From positions 1 through 64,000 of the forward strand of contig CAWINY010000006.1 in NCBI GenBank assembly GCA_963837635.1: 64,000 nt of DNA, given 5' to 3'. Every line of letters starts with the position of its first letter. Position 1 is the stretch's first letter. Under the pieces are notes generated by a model, which saw nothing but the letters and a program-made list of their open reading frames with translations, ran no database searches and was not told where the DNA came from. Positions 26,316 through 35,016 of this stretch are shown here, piece by piece. The DNA is from CAWINY01 sp963837635 (GTDB lineage: Bacteria; Acidobacteriota; Terriglobia; Terriglobales; Acidobacteriaceae). A program made the translations under genes and the position numbers.

Positions 26316-27220
26316 GCTACACCTCCCGCCGTCACCGCAGCGCTTTGCTGCGCGCTTGCTTGCTTGATCTTGGCCCGAAGTTGCGCCAACTCCTGCTGGC
26401 AGTTCTCATTAAAGCGCTCGATCGAGACGCGCTCCTTGTCGCGGTACATGTTGTTGCGCTGAATCAGCACTTCGAAGTTCACTTGCGAGGCGTCGAAGTC
26501 GGGGCCATCGACGCAGGCGAACTGGCTCTTGTTGTCGACCAGCACGCGGCAGCCGCCGCACATGCCGGTGCCGTCCACCATGATGGAGTTCAGGCTGACG
26601 ATGGTCTTGATGTTGTGCTCGCGGGTGACATTGGCGCAGGCGCGCATCATCGGCACCGGGCCTACGGCGAGCACCAGATCGACCTTGCGCTGGGCAATGA
26701 TTTCCTTCAGCGGCTCGGTTACCAGCGCTTTGCGGCCGCGGGTGCCGTCATCGGTGACCACGATGGTTTCGTCGCTGGCGGCGCGGACTTCCTCCTCCAG
26801 CACCAGCAGGTCTTCGCTGCGCGCGCCGACGATGGAGATCACGTGGTTGCCGGCGTCCCGCAGGGCGCGTCCGGTGGGATAGGCCATAGCCGTGCCGACG
26901 CTGCCGCTCACCACCACGCAGGTGCCGTACTTCTCGATTTCGCTGGCCTTGCCGAGAGGGCCGACGATGTCCAACACTGCATCCCCAACCTCCAGCATGT
27001 TGAACAGCATGGTGGTCTTGCCGATGGCTTGAACGCAGATGGTTATGGTGCCGGCCGCGGGATCAGCGTCTGCCAAGGTCAGCGGGATGCGCTCACCGGT
27101 ATCGTGCAGACGAACAATCACAAACTGGCCCGGCTTCTGTTTCCGGGCAATACGTGGCGCTTGGATCCGAAACAGTTTTATCCCTCGCGCCAAAGGGCGT
27201 GCTTCGACGATTGCGTACAC
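26312..27220 (-). CDS. nfnA: NfnA / sulfide dehydrogenase FAD- and NAD-binding subunit
   Basis: 302 residues of the dihydroorotate-dehydrogenase electron-transfer (PyrK-like) family. An N-terminal FAD-binding domain (QFVIVRLHDTGERIPLTLAD) leads to an NAD-binding domain (VVVSGSVGTAMAYPTGRAL, VDLVLAVGPVPMMRAC) and a C-terminal cysteine motif (GTGMCGGCRV ... FACVDGP) for a [2Fe-2S] cluster. In NfnAB the pair performs electron bifurcation between NADH, ferredoxin and NADP+. GTG at 27220 with GGAGGG upstream is a good start; the gene overlaps nfnB by 4 bases and forms an operon with it. Confidence 0.85.
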   Translation of the reverse strand: MYAIVEARPLARGIKLFRIQAPRIARKQKPGQFVIVRLHDTGERIPLTLADADPAAGTITICVQAIGKTTMLFNMLEVGDAVLDIVGPLGKASEIEKYGTCVVVSGSVGTAMAYPTGRALRDAGNHVISIVGARSEDLLVLEEEVRAASDETIVVTDDGTRGRKALVTEPLKEIIAQRKVDLVLAVGPVPMMRACANVTREHNIKTIVSLNSIMVDGTGMCGGCRVLVDNKSQFACVDGPDFDASQVNFEVLIQRNNMYRDKERVSIERFNENCQQELAQLRAKIKQASAQQSAAVTAGGVA

Positions 27221-27509
27221 CTAACCCTCCAGAGAAAGTTCCTTGTGGGGAAAGTTCTTTATTATGATCGAACAAGCACTACCCGAGGGTCTGTGACGTA
27301 TGTCTCAGGCAGGGCGGTCATACCGCACAGGGGGAGGGGATTAGGTGTGGCGTCGGAGATAGCCCTGAGCGCAGTCGAAGGGGCTCGCTGGCGCTGGTGC
27401 CTGCATCGAAGCGGTTTTCGCACAGTGGTATCTGCTGCGGTAGCTCACATTGAGTTGGAGCGGGGGCACCCGGCAACGGTCCGTAGCTCTGATGGGCATT
27501 CGCCCGGAG
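27221..27509. other. Intergenic spacer upstream of nfnA
   Basis: No gene visible. A promoter for the nfnAB operon should lie here on the minus strand, but I cannot point to a convincing -10/-35 pair. Confidence 0.4.
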
Positions 27510-27706
27510 GGCGGTAGGGATTTAGCCCCGGGCGCCAGCCCGGGGACGTGGTGGAGGAATCAACGGAGCCCCTTCAGGGGCGAGTGGGCCAGATTCGTTC
27601 CGGATCTGATGTCTCAGGTTGTAGCTCTTCAATCGCCCCTGAAGGGGCTCCGGCCATGACATGCCTGCTACCCCGGGCTGGCGCCCGGGGCTAAATCCCT
27701 ACCGCC
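27510..27706. repeat. 197-bp palindromic element with 36-bp perfect terminal repeats
   Basis: The left end GGCGGTAGGGATTTAGCCCC... (27510-27545) is exactly complementary to the right end (27671-27706) over 36 bases. A nested inverted repeat, GGAGCCCCTTCAGGGGCGA and its complement, sits inside. It encodes nothing. Confidence 0.8.
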
Positions 27707-27743
27707 CCGTTCGGGGCGGTAACAGACTTCACACTCGAAAGTC

Positions 27744-29015
27744 TTATCCCGCCTGGCCCGTGAACGAAAAGATAATGTGTTCCGGATCGATCAACCCGAT
27801 CTCTTCGGCCAGGATGCTGGCCCGCTCGACCACGTGGAGCAGCTCGCGCACGTTTCCCGGCCAGGAGTGCTGGCACAGCAGGTCGATGGCTGCCGAGCTG
27901 AAGAGCGGCGGATTAGGCGAGGACTTGCCCAGGAAATGTCTGGCGAGTGGCACGATGTCTTCCGCGCGCCGTGCGAGCGGCGGCAATTCAATGGGAAAAA
28001 CCGAGAGCCGGTAGAACAAGTCGCGACGGAAGGTTTGGTCCGCAATTTTGCGCTCCAGGTCAGCGTTGGTGGCGGCCAGAATGCGCACATCGACCTGGAA
28101 AACCTCGGTGCTGCCCAGTCGCTGGACGTCTCCCTGCTCCACCACGCGCAGCAGCTTGGCCTGCAAGTTCAGGGGCATGTCTCCGATTTCGTCGAGAAAC
28201 AACGTCCCCCCGTGCGCGGCGTGGATTCGCCCCATGTGGGACTGTGCCGCCCCGGTGAAGGCGCCGCGCACGTAGCCGAACAGCTCGGATTCCAGCAGGG
28301 GTTCTGGAATCGCCGCACAATTGATGATCACCAGCGGGCGCGAGGCGCGCGGACTGAGTTGGTGGATCGCCTGCGCCACCAGCTCTTTGCCGGTGCCGGT
28401 TCCGCCCACAACCAGCACCGGCGTGGTGCGGGGCGCGATCTTGCGTACCAAGCGGTAGACCCGCTGCATCGCCGGCGAATTTCCCACCATTCCGGGCAGG
28501 GGGCCCAGGCTGTCGAAGGGTCCATACTGCGGGCAGCACACATTGGAATGGCCTGCGTCCCGTTTCAGAACGCCCGCCGGAGCGAGCTTTTGACTGAAAC
28601 CCGGGGGACTGAAACCCGAGGGAAGGGAACTCGGCGAGGATCCGAAGTCAAGCAGCGCGGCCAGTTCGGCCGTTGCCTGGGCAATCATCGCCCCGGCTGC
28701 GGGCGGGCCGGTCATTCGGGAAGACAACTGCCGGCCCGCCGTAGCGTCCAGCATGACCACCTGCACGCCAGGGTAGCGAGCCTTCACCAGGGCGCTCAGC
28801 TCTTCGCTGTCGAGATCCGGCAGTTTGGCATCGAGCAGCAGGAAGCGGCACTCGCTTCCCTCCAGCTTGGCCAGGGCATCGGCGCCACCGAATGCTTCCT
28901 CAGCGTACCAGCGGTTGCACTGGAGCTTCTCGACCAAGCTATGTCGCAGCGCGTCATTGGCGCTGGCGATCAGCACCGGAGTGAATTCCGCGGTACGGGC
29001 TTGAGCAGCATTCAT
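27744..29015 (-). CDS. Sigma-54-interacting AAA+ regulator with degenerate receiver and no DNA-binding domain
   Basis: 423 residues. An N-terminal receiver-like domain (about 12-110) keeps D62 in LLLDAKLPD but has SAND in place of the usual acidic pair after strand 1, so phosphorylation is doubtful. A variable linker (about 115-170) leads to a sigma-54 activator AAA+ domain: Walker A GGTGTGKE, ELFGYVRGAFTGA (the GAFTGA loop that contacts sigma-54), Walker B GGTLFLDEIGD, and RRDLFYRLSVFPIELPPL. The protein stops at FSFTGQAG, so the Fis-type helix-turn-helix is absent. Such truncated activators act in solution on sigma-54 holoenzyme. It is followed on the same strand by an orphan regulator further upstream. 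Confidence 0.85.
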   Translation of the reverse strand: MNAAQARTAEFTPVLIASANDALRHSLVEKLQCNRWYAEEAFGGADALAKLEGSECRFLLLDAKLPDLDSEELSALVKARYPGVQVVMLDATAGRQLSSRMTGPPAAGAMIAQATAELAALLDFGSSPSSLPSGFSPPGFSQKLAPAGVLKRDAGHSNVCCPQYGPFDSLGPLPGMVGNSPAMQRVYRLVRKIAPRTTPVLVVGGTGTGKELVAQAIHQLSPRASRPLVIINCAAIPEPLLESELFGYVRGAFTGAAQSHMGRIHAAHGGTLFLDEIGDMPLNLQAKLLRVVEQGDVQRLGSTEVFQVDVRILAATNADLERKIADQTFRRDLFYRLSVFPIELPPLARRAEDIVPLARHFLGKSSPNPPLFSSAAIDLLCQHSWPGNVRELLHVVERASILAEEIGLIDPEHIIFSFTGQAG

Positions 29016-29182
29016 GATGACCTCGCAATCCAGGACTTGGATGAAACAACAACGGATTGAGACGGATCTAAACCGATTCGACCCTCTTGTGGTACTTGCT
29101 CTGCTACTCCATTTGAATTTCCTCTGATCCGTCTAAATCCATTTGAATTCGTGGTTGGTCTTCCTGCGGTTGAACCTGACGG

Positions 29183-29881
29183 CTAGGCGGTGGCTACCTT
29201 GCCCCCGAAACCAAAAGTGCTCAACTGGTAGCCCACTCCACGCACCGTGTGAATCAGCTTCAGAGAACTTTCGCCATCAATCTTTTTTCGCAAGTAGTTG
29301 ACATAAACATCGACCACGTTGGTGTTGTTCTGTAACGCCATGTTCCAGACTTTGTCCAGAATCATGGCGCGGGTCACCGCCTGTCCGGCGTTGAGCATGA
29401 GGTACTCGATCAGGCTGAATTCCTTGGCAGTCAGGTCCACGTCCCGGCCGGCCCGGCGGACCTTCCGCCTCATGCGGTCCAGTTCCAAATCGTCCACGCG
29501 GAGCAGCGCTTGCGTGGTGGGCGGAGTGCGGCGCAGCAACGCGCGCACCCGGGCGGCGAGTTCGGCGAACCAAAAAGGTTTCACCACGCAATCATCGGCG
29601 CCGCCGTCGAGGGCTTGAATTCGCTGCTCAATGTTTTGCGACGAGGTTACCGCCAAGACGCGGGTTTCCGGACGTTCGGCCCTTACCTGTTGCAGCAGGG
29701 CCGCCACATTGCCGGACGATAGGTCCAGATCGAGCAGGACCAGTTCCGGGGCAGCGTCCGTCATTGCCTGGTGCGCTTCCCCGACTCGATGGGCGACGCG
29801 AACCTGGTGCCCGGCGGCTTCGAAAGATTTGCACAGGAAGCTGGCCAGCGGCGCGTCCGGTTCTATGATCAGCAACGACAT
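29183..29881 (-). CDS. Orphan OmpR-family response regulator
   Basis: 232 residues. Receiver with E7-D9 region (IIEPDAP), D51 (LLDLDL) and K in VVKPFWFAEL; C-terminal winged helix (about 130-225) with LTAKEFSLIEYLMLN and the end LIHTVRGVGYQLS. The first acidic residues are E-P-D rather than the usual E-D, a mild deviation. No histidine kinase is adjacent; the neighbour is the sigma-54 regulator without DNA-binding domain. The start ATG at 29881 begins MSLLIIEPD, the first strand of the receiver. Confidence 0.88.
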   Translation of the reverse strand: MSLLIIEPDAPLASFLCKSFEAAGHQVRVAHRVGEAHQAMTDAAPELVLLDLDLSSGNVAALLQQVRAERPETRVLAVTSSQNIEQRIQALDGGADDCVVKPFWFAELAARVRALLRRTPPTTQALLRVDDLELDRMRRKVRRAGRDVDLTAKEFSLIEYLMLNAGQAVTRAMILDKVWNMALQNNTNVVDVYVNYLRKKIDGESSLKLIHTVRGVGYQLSTFGFGGKVATA

Positions 29882-30305
29882 GGGTCGGGACCTCGGTTCC
29901 TGCTATGGGGGAGAGTTGCGCCAACAGGAGGAGCGGGACCAGTGTGCGAGCAGCCCTGTCCCATGGCAAGGGCAACAGGCCCACAAATTGATCGTGGATT
30001 CCAGAATAGATTTGCGTTCCGGATCAGGAACCTGCCTTAGCGAAAGCCTTCGAGCGTCGGTTCCGATTTCTGATTTCTTGAAACTTCCTGATTTATTGAA
30101 AACCCACCACGGAGGCACTGAGACACGGAGAAAGCTCTCTATTCCTCCGTGCCTCCGTGTCTCCGTGGTGAGATTTTCCCGATGCACTCGCGCGAAATTG
30201 GACGAAATCCGCGCAATCCAGGAATTCAGATACAATACGGCCTGCTCGGGACCGCAAACCGGGGATCTTCGCTTTCAACCTCACCGTTTTACAGGAGCGT
30301 AGAGC
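29882..30305. other. Spacer with palindromic element and SOD promoter region
   Basis: The 424-base spacer contains the inverted repeat described at 30105-30170. The SOD ribosome site AGGAGCG precedes its ATG at 30306. No gene was seen. Confidence 0.5.
30105..30170. repeat. 66-bp inverted repeat (CACCACGGAGGCAC family)
   Basis: CACCACGGAGGCAC and related bases (30105 onward) pair with GTGCCTCCGTGTCTCCGTGGTG (ending 30170). This kind of palindrome is common between genes in Acidobacteriota. No transposase or gene is attached. Confidence 0.65.
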
Positions 30306-30941
30306 ATGATAGAAGTCACCGCTACTCAAACGCTGTACGAACTTCCTCCGCTACCTTATAGCTATGACGCCCTGGAGCCGTTCGTGGACCAGGAAACCAT
30401 GCATGTGCATCATGACAAGCATCACCAGGCATATTTGAACAATCTAATCGCCGCCCTCGATAAGCATCCCGAACTAAAGAAGCAGTCTCCCGAAGAACTA
30501 TTGCGAAACCTGAACAGCGTGCCCGAAGACATCCGCATGGCGGTGCGCAATCATGGCGGTGGCCACGTCCACCACTCCATCTTCTGGACCTTGATGAAGC
30601 CGAAGCCCCAAGGCGGGGGCGAACCCGCCGGCAAAATCGCCGAGGTGATCCAACAATTCGGCGGATTCGACGCGTTCAAGACCAAGTTCAACGACCTCGG
30701 CCTGAAACATTTCGGCAGCGGCTGGGTCTGGCTGGTGCGAACCCCGCAGGGCAAATACGAACTGATCACCACCCCCAACCAGGACAGCCCGCTTATCCAG
30801 GGGTTGCACCCCATTCTGGTGAACGATCTCTGGGAACACGCCTATTACTTGAAATACCAGAACCGCCGGGCGGAGTACCTGCAGGCTTGGTGGAATGTCG
30901 TCAACTGGGAGGAGATTAATCGCCGAATCGAACGAGCTTAG
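30306..30941 (+). CDS. sodA: Iron/manganese superoxide dismutase
   Basis: 211 residues, cytoplasmic (no signal peptide). The metal ligands are in the right places: H35 in MHVHHDKHH, the second His in GGGHVHHSIFW, and D and H in VNDLWEHAYY. The pattern GGHVHHS-x-FW and the length fit the Mn/Fe-SOD family; the residues that would split Mn from Fe cannot be settled by eye. AGGAGCGTAGAGC precedes the ATG. A partial second copy of its middle lies at 31386-31619. It converts superoxide to hydrogen peroxide and oxygen. Confidence 0.95.
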   Translation: MIEVTATQTLYELPPLPYSYDALEPFVDQETMHVHHDKHHQAYLNNLIAALDKHPELKKQSPEELLRNLNSVPEDIRMAVRNHGGGHVHHSIFWTLMKPKPQGGGEPAGKIAEVIQQFGGFDAFKTKFNDLGLKHFGSGWVWLVRTPQGKYELITTPNQDSPLIQGLHPILVNDLWEHAYYLKYQNRRAEYLQAWWNVVNWEEINRRIERA

Positions 30942-30965
30942 CCGAGTTGCGCCCGTCGTTTCATC

Positions 30966-30992
30966 GTAGCGCCGGCGTCTCGCCGGCGCTAC
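30966..30992 (+). terminator. Strong hairpin after SOD
   Basis: GTAGCGCCGGCG (30966-30977) pairs perfectly with CGCCGGCGCTAC (30981-30992) over a TCT loop, 24 bases past the stop. No U-run; the same 16-bp palindrome core recurs at 46904-46919, so it may be a repeat acting as a terminator. Confidence 0.5.
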
Positions 30993-31150
30993 ACCCAAAC
31001 CTTAGCCGCCCGCGCTCGCCGCTCCCACCCCTTCCCGAGAAAGCATCACGCCGTCCGCTTTTTGAACTTCCCCCCTGCCGGGTTGATCTTTTGGCTGGCA
31101 CTTGCCGATAGACAGACCTTCCTGCTATTCGGGAGCTGAACAGCCGAACG

Positions 31151-31264
31151 ATGGCCGTAAGAATTAAGAAGAAGTGGTCAGAGGTCCAGGGTGTTGTTGC
31201 AAACGCGCTCGGCCTTGGTTTCACGAAGCAGGTAGACCCGCAGCTTAACTGGGAGCGTCCATGA
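31151..31264 (+). CDS. Possible 37-residue small protein coupled to a chemoreceptor fragment
   Basis: ATG at 31151 opens MAVRIKKKWSEVQGVVANAL and ends ...QLNWERP with TGA at 31262-31264, which overlaps the ATG at 31261 of the next frame as ATGA. The peptide is basic and shows no known family. A GCCGATAG sequence about 50 bases upstream resembles a FliA -10 element, which chemoreceptor genes often use, but the match is weak. It may be the intact remnant of an operon whose second gene has decayed. Confidence 0.3.
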   Translation: MAVRIKKKWSEVQGVVANALGLGFTKQVDPQLNWERP

Positions 31265-31385
31265 AGACGATGGGGATTGGCAAGAAGTTGTATCTCGTCG
31301 TTGCCGCGTTGTTTGCCATGCTGCTGCTGTCCAGCTTGGTATACAAGGTTTTGTTCAATGAGGTACAGGCGGCTTTCGAAATTAA
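31261..31385 (+). pseudogene. N-terminal fragment of a methyl-accepting chemotaxis protein
   Basis: ATG at 31261 with GGGAGCG upstream reads MKTMGIGKKLYLVVAALFAM then LLLSSLVYKVLFNEVQAAFE: a short basic start and a first transmembrane helix typical of chemoreceptors. At about 31385 the sequence switches to a copy of the SOD gene in another frame and stops at TGA. Neither a periplasmic domain nor the signalling domain follows. It is a fragment fused to SOD sequence. Confidence 0.6.
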
Positions 31386-31619
31386 GGCGGGGGCGAACCC
31401 GCCGGCAAGATCGCCGAGGTGATTCAACAATTCGGCGGATTCGACGCCTTCAAAACCAAGTTCAACGACCTCGGCCTGAAGCACTTCGGCAGCGGCTGGG
31501 TGTGGCTGGTTCGTGCCCCGCAAGGCAAGCACGAACTGATCACCACGCCCAACCCGGACAGCACGCTCATCCAGGGGTTGTACCCCATTCTGGTGAACGA
31601 TCTCTGGGAACACGCCTAT
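31386..31619 (+). pseudogene. Partial duplicate of the SOD gene
   Basis: Bases 31386-31619 repeat 30611-30844 of the SOD gene with scattered differences, roughly 16 in 234 bases by eye, mostly silent. It encodes about residues 103-180 and stops at HAY followed by TAA. The break points are at GGCGGGGGCGAACCC on the left and GAACACGCCTATTA on the right. The metal-ligand D and H residues are retained but the N-terminal domain is absent, so the copy is not functional as a dismutase. Confidence 0.85.
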
Positions 31620-31659
31620 TAAACGTCACCAGGAGGGTGAGAGCCGTTGGCGCGAGCAG

Positions 31660-32517
31660 CTACTGGTTAAACTCCGCCGGGCGGCCGGTCAACCGCTCGA
31701 TGCGCTTGGCGATCGGCGGATGGGTCGAGAACAGGTTGGCGAAGTTCATGCTCAGCATCGGTTTTACGATAAACATATGCGCCGTCGAAGGCGTTGCCAG
31801 CAGGGGCACTTGGCGCGAGTAGGCATCGAGCTTCTGCAGGGCGCTGGCCAGCGCATAGGGATTGCCGGTGAAGCGCGCGCCGGTGGCGTCGGCCTGGTAT
31901 TCGCGCGAGCGCGACACTGCTAATTGGATCAGCATAGCGGCGATCGGGGCCAGGATCAGCATGAACAGCGCGCCCAAACCGCCTCCGCGGCGCTCCTCCC
32001 GATCGCCGTAGCCGCCGAACATGGCGCCAAACATGGCCATGCGGGCAAGCATGGTGATGGCGCCGGCCAGGGTCGCCGCTACCGAGCTGATCAAGATGTC
32101 ACGATTATCGACGTGGCCCAGTTCATGCGCCAAAACGCCTTCGAGCTCGTCATCGCTTAATAGGTTCAGGATTCCCTGGGTCACGGCGACCGAGGCATGG
32201 CTTGGATTGCGCCCGGTGGCGAAGGCATTCGGCGAATCGCTCGGGATGACGAAGATCTTCGGCATCGGCAGCCCGATGCGCTGGGTCATGCGCTCCACCA
32301 CGTTAGAGACCCGGGGCAGCTCTTCGCGCGTGACCGGCTGGGCGCGGTACATCGCCAGCGCAATCTTGTCCGAGAAGAAGTACGAAACGAAGTTCATCAC
32401 CCCGGCGAGAACCAGGGCAATGATCATCCCGTTCTGTCCACCGAGGGCTTCGCCTATGAACAGGACGAGTAGCGTAAGCGTGGTCAGCAAGAGTGCCGTC
32501 TTGAAGGTGTTTCCCAT
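31660..32517 (-). CDS. htpX: Membrane zinc protease HtpX
   Basis: 285 residues of the M48 family. Two N-terminal transmembrane helices (about 5-25, 31-50), the zinc site HELGH at 131-135 with the third ligand in SREYQADATGARF, and two further helices (about 144-165 and 175-195). HtpX degrades misfolded membrane proteins at the cytoplasmic face. ATG at 32517 has AAGGTGA eight bases upstream; a GTG at 32526 is less likely. It is a single gene convergent to the SOD-fragment region. Confidence 0.93.
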   Translation of the reverse strand: MGNTFKTALLLTTLTLLVLFIGEALGGQNGMIIALVLAGVMNFVSYFFSDKIALAMYRAQPVTREELPRVSNVVERMTQRIGLPMPKIFVIPSDSPNAFATGRNPSHASVAVTQGILNLLSDDELEGVLAHELGHVDNRDILISSVAATLAGAITMLARMAMFGAMFGGYGDREERRGGGLGALFMLILAPIAAMLIQLAVSRSREYQADATGARFTGNPYALASALQKLDAYSRQVPLLATPSTAHMFIVKPMLSMNFANLFSTHPPIAKRIERLTGRPAEFNQ

Positions 32518-32722
32518 AGCTTTCACCTTAACCTTAATCCCTACCTAAGTAGATGGTATCGCGGCGGGAAAGTTTCGGCGAGGGTTGGACGGGCCGAGCG
32601 CTAAAAAGGTGAGCGTCGCGGTATCAACCATGGGCAGCCTAGATGTTTAACCGCGCCCTTGGTCTCAAGCCAACATCCAACTGCCAACCGCCAAGAGCCA
32701 AAAGCGCCTTTAGCAGGCTGTT

Positions 32723-33601
32723 CTACACGTTGGGATTCCGCACGGTGAGCACAGGGCAGGAGGCATTTGCCACCACCGTGTAGGCGGTGGCGCGGGCCAC
32801 CAGGCGGGCATCGGCTTCAGGCCTGCGGATGCCGAGCACAATCAGCTCTGGCTTCCACTCTTCCGCGACTTTCAGGATGTACTCGCCAGGATTTCCATAT
32901 CCCACGAACATCTTGGGAGACGCTGGCAATTTGGCGTCGGGAGGAATCAGCTCGCGCAGCTTCTGTTCAACCTCTCTCTCCACTTCCGCACGCGGCTGGT
33001 TGGTTGGAAGCTGGCGGATGGCATGCATCAAGCCCAGTTCGGCCTGTAATTGTTGCGCCAGCGACAGGGCATAAATCCCGGCATGCAGTGATGGCGGCCC
33101 AAAGCCGGAGGAGAATAGAATCCGGGCCGGCGGATGTTGCGAGAGCTCCGGCGGGACATTTGGGCCAATCGTCAGCACCGGGCAGGGCGCCTGGCGGAAG
33201 ATCTTTTCCGCGGTCGAGCCCATCAGCACCTTCCACACTCCGCTGCGGCCTCTGGTCCCGGCCACCAACAGGTCGATGCTGTACTGCTCGATCATGTTGG
33301 AGAGCACCTGCCAGGTGTCGCCTTTGGCCACCAGCACGTGATTCTCGATGCCGTCCAGGCGGCCGGCGATGATCTGGTTGGTCATCTCGGTCTGGGCGTC
33401 GCGCCAGGCGTCGTTGATGGCCCGCTGCTCGGCCTCGCTGCTGAGGGAGAAAGGATTGATCACGTGGGCCAAGAAAACGCGCGAGCCCCAACGCCGCGCC
33501 AGGGCAAGGCCGTACAGCATGGCTGTTTCCGAGGCTGGCGTGAAGTCGGTTGCCAGCAGGATGTTGTTGAAGCGGATTTCCCGGCTTTCCAGCGGTTGCA
33601 T
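32723..33601 (-). CDS. Tandem universal stress protein
   Basis: 292 residues made of two UspA domains. Domain 1 (about 8-150) begins NNILLATDFTPASETAMLYG and ends with the ATP-binding pattern GTRGRSGVWKVLMGSTAE and CPVLTIG. Domain 2 (about 158-292) has the same ending CPVLTV but lacks the G-x2-G-x9-G(S/T) motif, so it probably does not bind ATP. Cytoplasmic. The start ATG at 33601 is followed directly by a usual Usp beta-strand after a short charged run. It stands alone; no operon partner is visible. Confidence 0.9.
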   Translation of the reverse strand: MQPLESREIRFNNILLATDFTPASETAMLYGLALARRWGSRVFLAHVINPFSLSSEAEQRAINDAWRDAQTEMTNQIIAGRLDGIENHVLVAKGDTWQVLSNMIEQYSIDLLVAGTRGRSGVWKVLMGSTAEKIFRQAPCPVLTIGPNVPPELSQHPPARILFSSGFGPPSLHAGIYALSLAQQLQAELGLMHAIRQLPTNQPRAEVEREVEQKLRELIPPDAKLPASPKMFVGYGNPGEYILKVAEEWKPELIVLGIRRPEADARLVARATAYTVVANASCPVLTVRNPNV

Positions 33602-33717
33602 CAGCCCTCCGAGCCTGAGTTCCGAAATGTGTTCATGGGTCCCTGAACGGCACGGTAATCATACTGGCTGAAGTCAAGACTGAAAACAGGCCCTCGCAAC
33701 TTCCCACTCCGAGGGTG

Positions 33718-33748
33718 CCCCACATCTGCCTGCTGTCGGCAGATGTGG
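33718..33748. repeat. CCCACATCTGCC hairpin
   Basis: CCCACATCTGCC (33718-33729), seven-base loop, GGCAGATGTGGG (33737-33748): a perfect 12-bp stem. The same hairpin, with small changes, occurs at 37220, 44561, 46751 and 46793, always between genes. Confidence 0.75.
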
Positions 33749-33832
33749 GATGATTTCGACTGAACGAGCGCAGCAGGCGAAGAATCCCTGTATTTGCAAA
33801 CAGAAATACATGGATCCTTCGCTGCACTTAGG

Positions 33833-35014
33833 ATGACATCACTGCTACACTTTCATTTTCCCGTGAATCCGAAAACGAGTCCTCGTCTCTCCGTTCCCAT
33901 GCTGGATCTGCGGCGGCAATACCCGCAGATCCGCGACCAAGTCAGCGCGGCGATCGAACGCGTCTGCTCCACCCAACACTTCATCGGCGGCGAAGAGGTC
34001 AGCGCCTTTGAGCGCGAGGCTGCCGCCTTCGTGGGGGCAAAACAGGGCATCGGCTGTGCCTCCGGTACCGACGCGCTTTGGCTGGCCCTGCAAGCCGCCG
34101 GCGTTGGTCCGGGCGACGCGGTCATCACCACGCCGTTCAGCTTCTTCGCCTCGACTTCGACCATCACCCGCACCGGCGCCACGCCCGTGTTCGCCGACAT
34201 CGATCCGGGCACGCTCAATCTCGATCCCAAGGCGGTCGACCGTCGCATCGCCTCGGGGCTCAGTGGGCTCAAGTTGAAGGCCATCCTGCCCGTCTATCTC
34301 TACGGCCAGTGCGCCGACATGGACGCCTTCGCGCGCATCGCCGCTGAGCACAAGCTCACTGTTATCGAAGACGCAGCCCAAGCCTTCGGAGCTGCCTGGA
34401 ATGGCCGACGCGCCGGCTCGATGGGCACCGCCGCCGGATTCAGCTTTTATCCCACGAAGAACCTGAGCGCCTACGGGGATGGCGGCCTGGTCACTACCAG
34501 TGACGAGACTGTGGCCGAGCGCGCCCTGATGCTGCGCAACCACGGCAGCCGCCAGCGCTACTTCCACGACGAGATCGGATGGAACAGCCGCCTCGACGCC
34601 ATGCAGGCCACCATCTTGCGCGTGAAGCTGAATTACATCGAGGAATGGAATCAGGCACGCCGCGCGAAAGCAGCGCTCTACGACCGGCTAATCGCCGAAT
34701 CTGGGATGGCAGGCGTCGTTGTGCCGCTCACGATTCGGCCTGAGGCGTTTCACGTCTTCCACCAGTACGTGGTTCGCGTGCCACGGCGAGACGACTTGCG
34801 CCAGCACTTGAGCCAGCACGGCGTCGGCACGGAGATCTACTACCCGCTGCCGCTGCACCTGCAGACGTGCTTCGCGTATCTCGGATATAAGGAGGGCGAT
34901 TTCCCCGAGGCCGAGCGCGCCGCCCGCGAGGTCCTGGCGCTGCCGATTTTCCCCGAGCTGACGGAGTCGGAGCAGCGCTACGTGATCGAAATGCTCGCAG
35001 GATTTTATTCGTAA
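33833..35014 (+). CDS. DegT/DnrJ/EryC1/StrS family PLP-dependent aminotransferase
   Basis: 393 residues. Opens PMLDLRRQYPQIRDQVSAA, then the glycine/threonine loop CASGTDALWLALQAAGVG, VYLYGQCADMDAF, VIEDAAQAFGAAW and the PLP lysine in YPTKNLSAYGDGG; ends with HVFHQYVVRV and the C-terminal FPELTESEQRYVI. This is the sugar-aminotransferase family that makes amino sugars for cell-surface polysaccharide. The start is uncertain: ATG 33833 has AGG only two bases away, GTG 33863 and ATG 33899 are alternatives. No other polysaccharide genes are in the window. Confidence 0.88.
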   Translation: MTSLLHFHFPVNPKTSPRLSVPMLDLRRQYPQIRDQVSAAIERVCSTQHFIGGEEVSAFEREAAAFVGAKQGIGCASGTDALWLALQAAGVGPGDAVITTPFSFFASTSTITRTGATPVFADIDPGTLNLDPKAVDRRIASGLSGLKLKAILPVYLYGQCADMDAFARIAAEHKLTVIEDAAQAFGAAWNGRRAGSMGTAAGFSFYPTKNLSAYGDGGLVTTSDETVAERALMLRNHGSRQRYFHDEIGWNSRLDAMQATILRVKLNYIEEWNQARRAKAALYDRLIAESGMAGVVVPLTIRPEAFHVFHQYVVRVPRRDDLRQHLSQHGVGTEIYYPLPLHLQTCFAYLGYKEGDFPEAERAAREVLALPIFPELTESEQRYVIEMLAGFYS

Positions 35015-35016
35015 GG

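Noticed and set aside
26300..27517. Long plus-strand frame opposite nfnA
   Set aside because: It is the antisense of a gene with intact Fe-S and FAD motifs; its own product shows no domains.
31095..31110. Sigma-54 promoter TGGCAC...TTGC upstream of the chemoreceptor fragment
   Set aside because: The TGGCAC and TTGC elements abut instead of having the required spacing between GG and GC.
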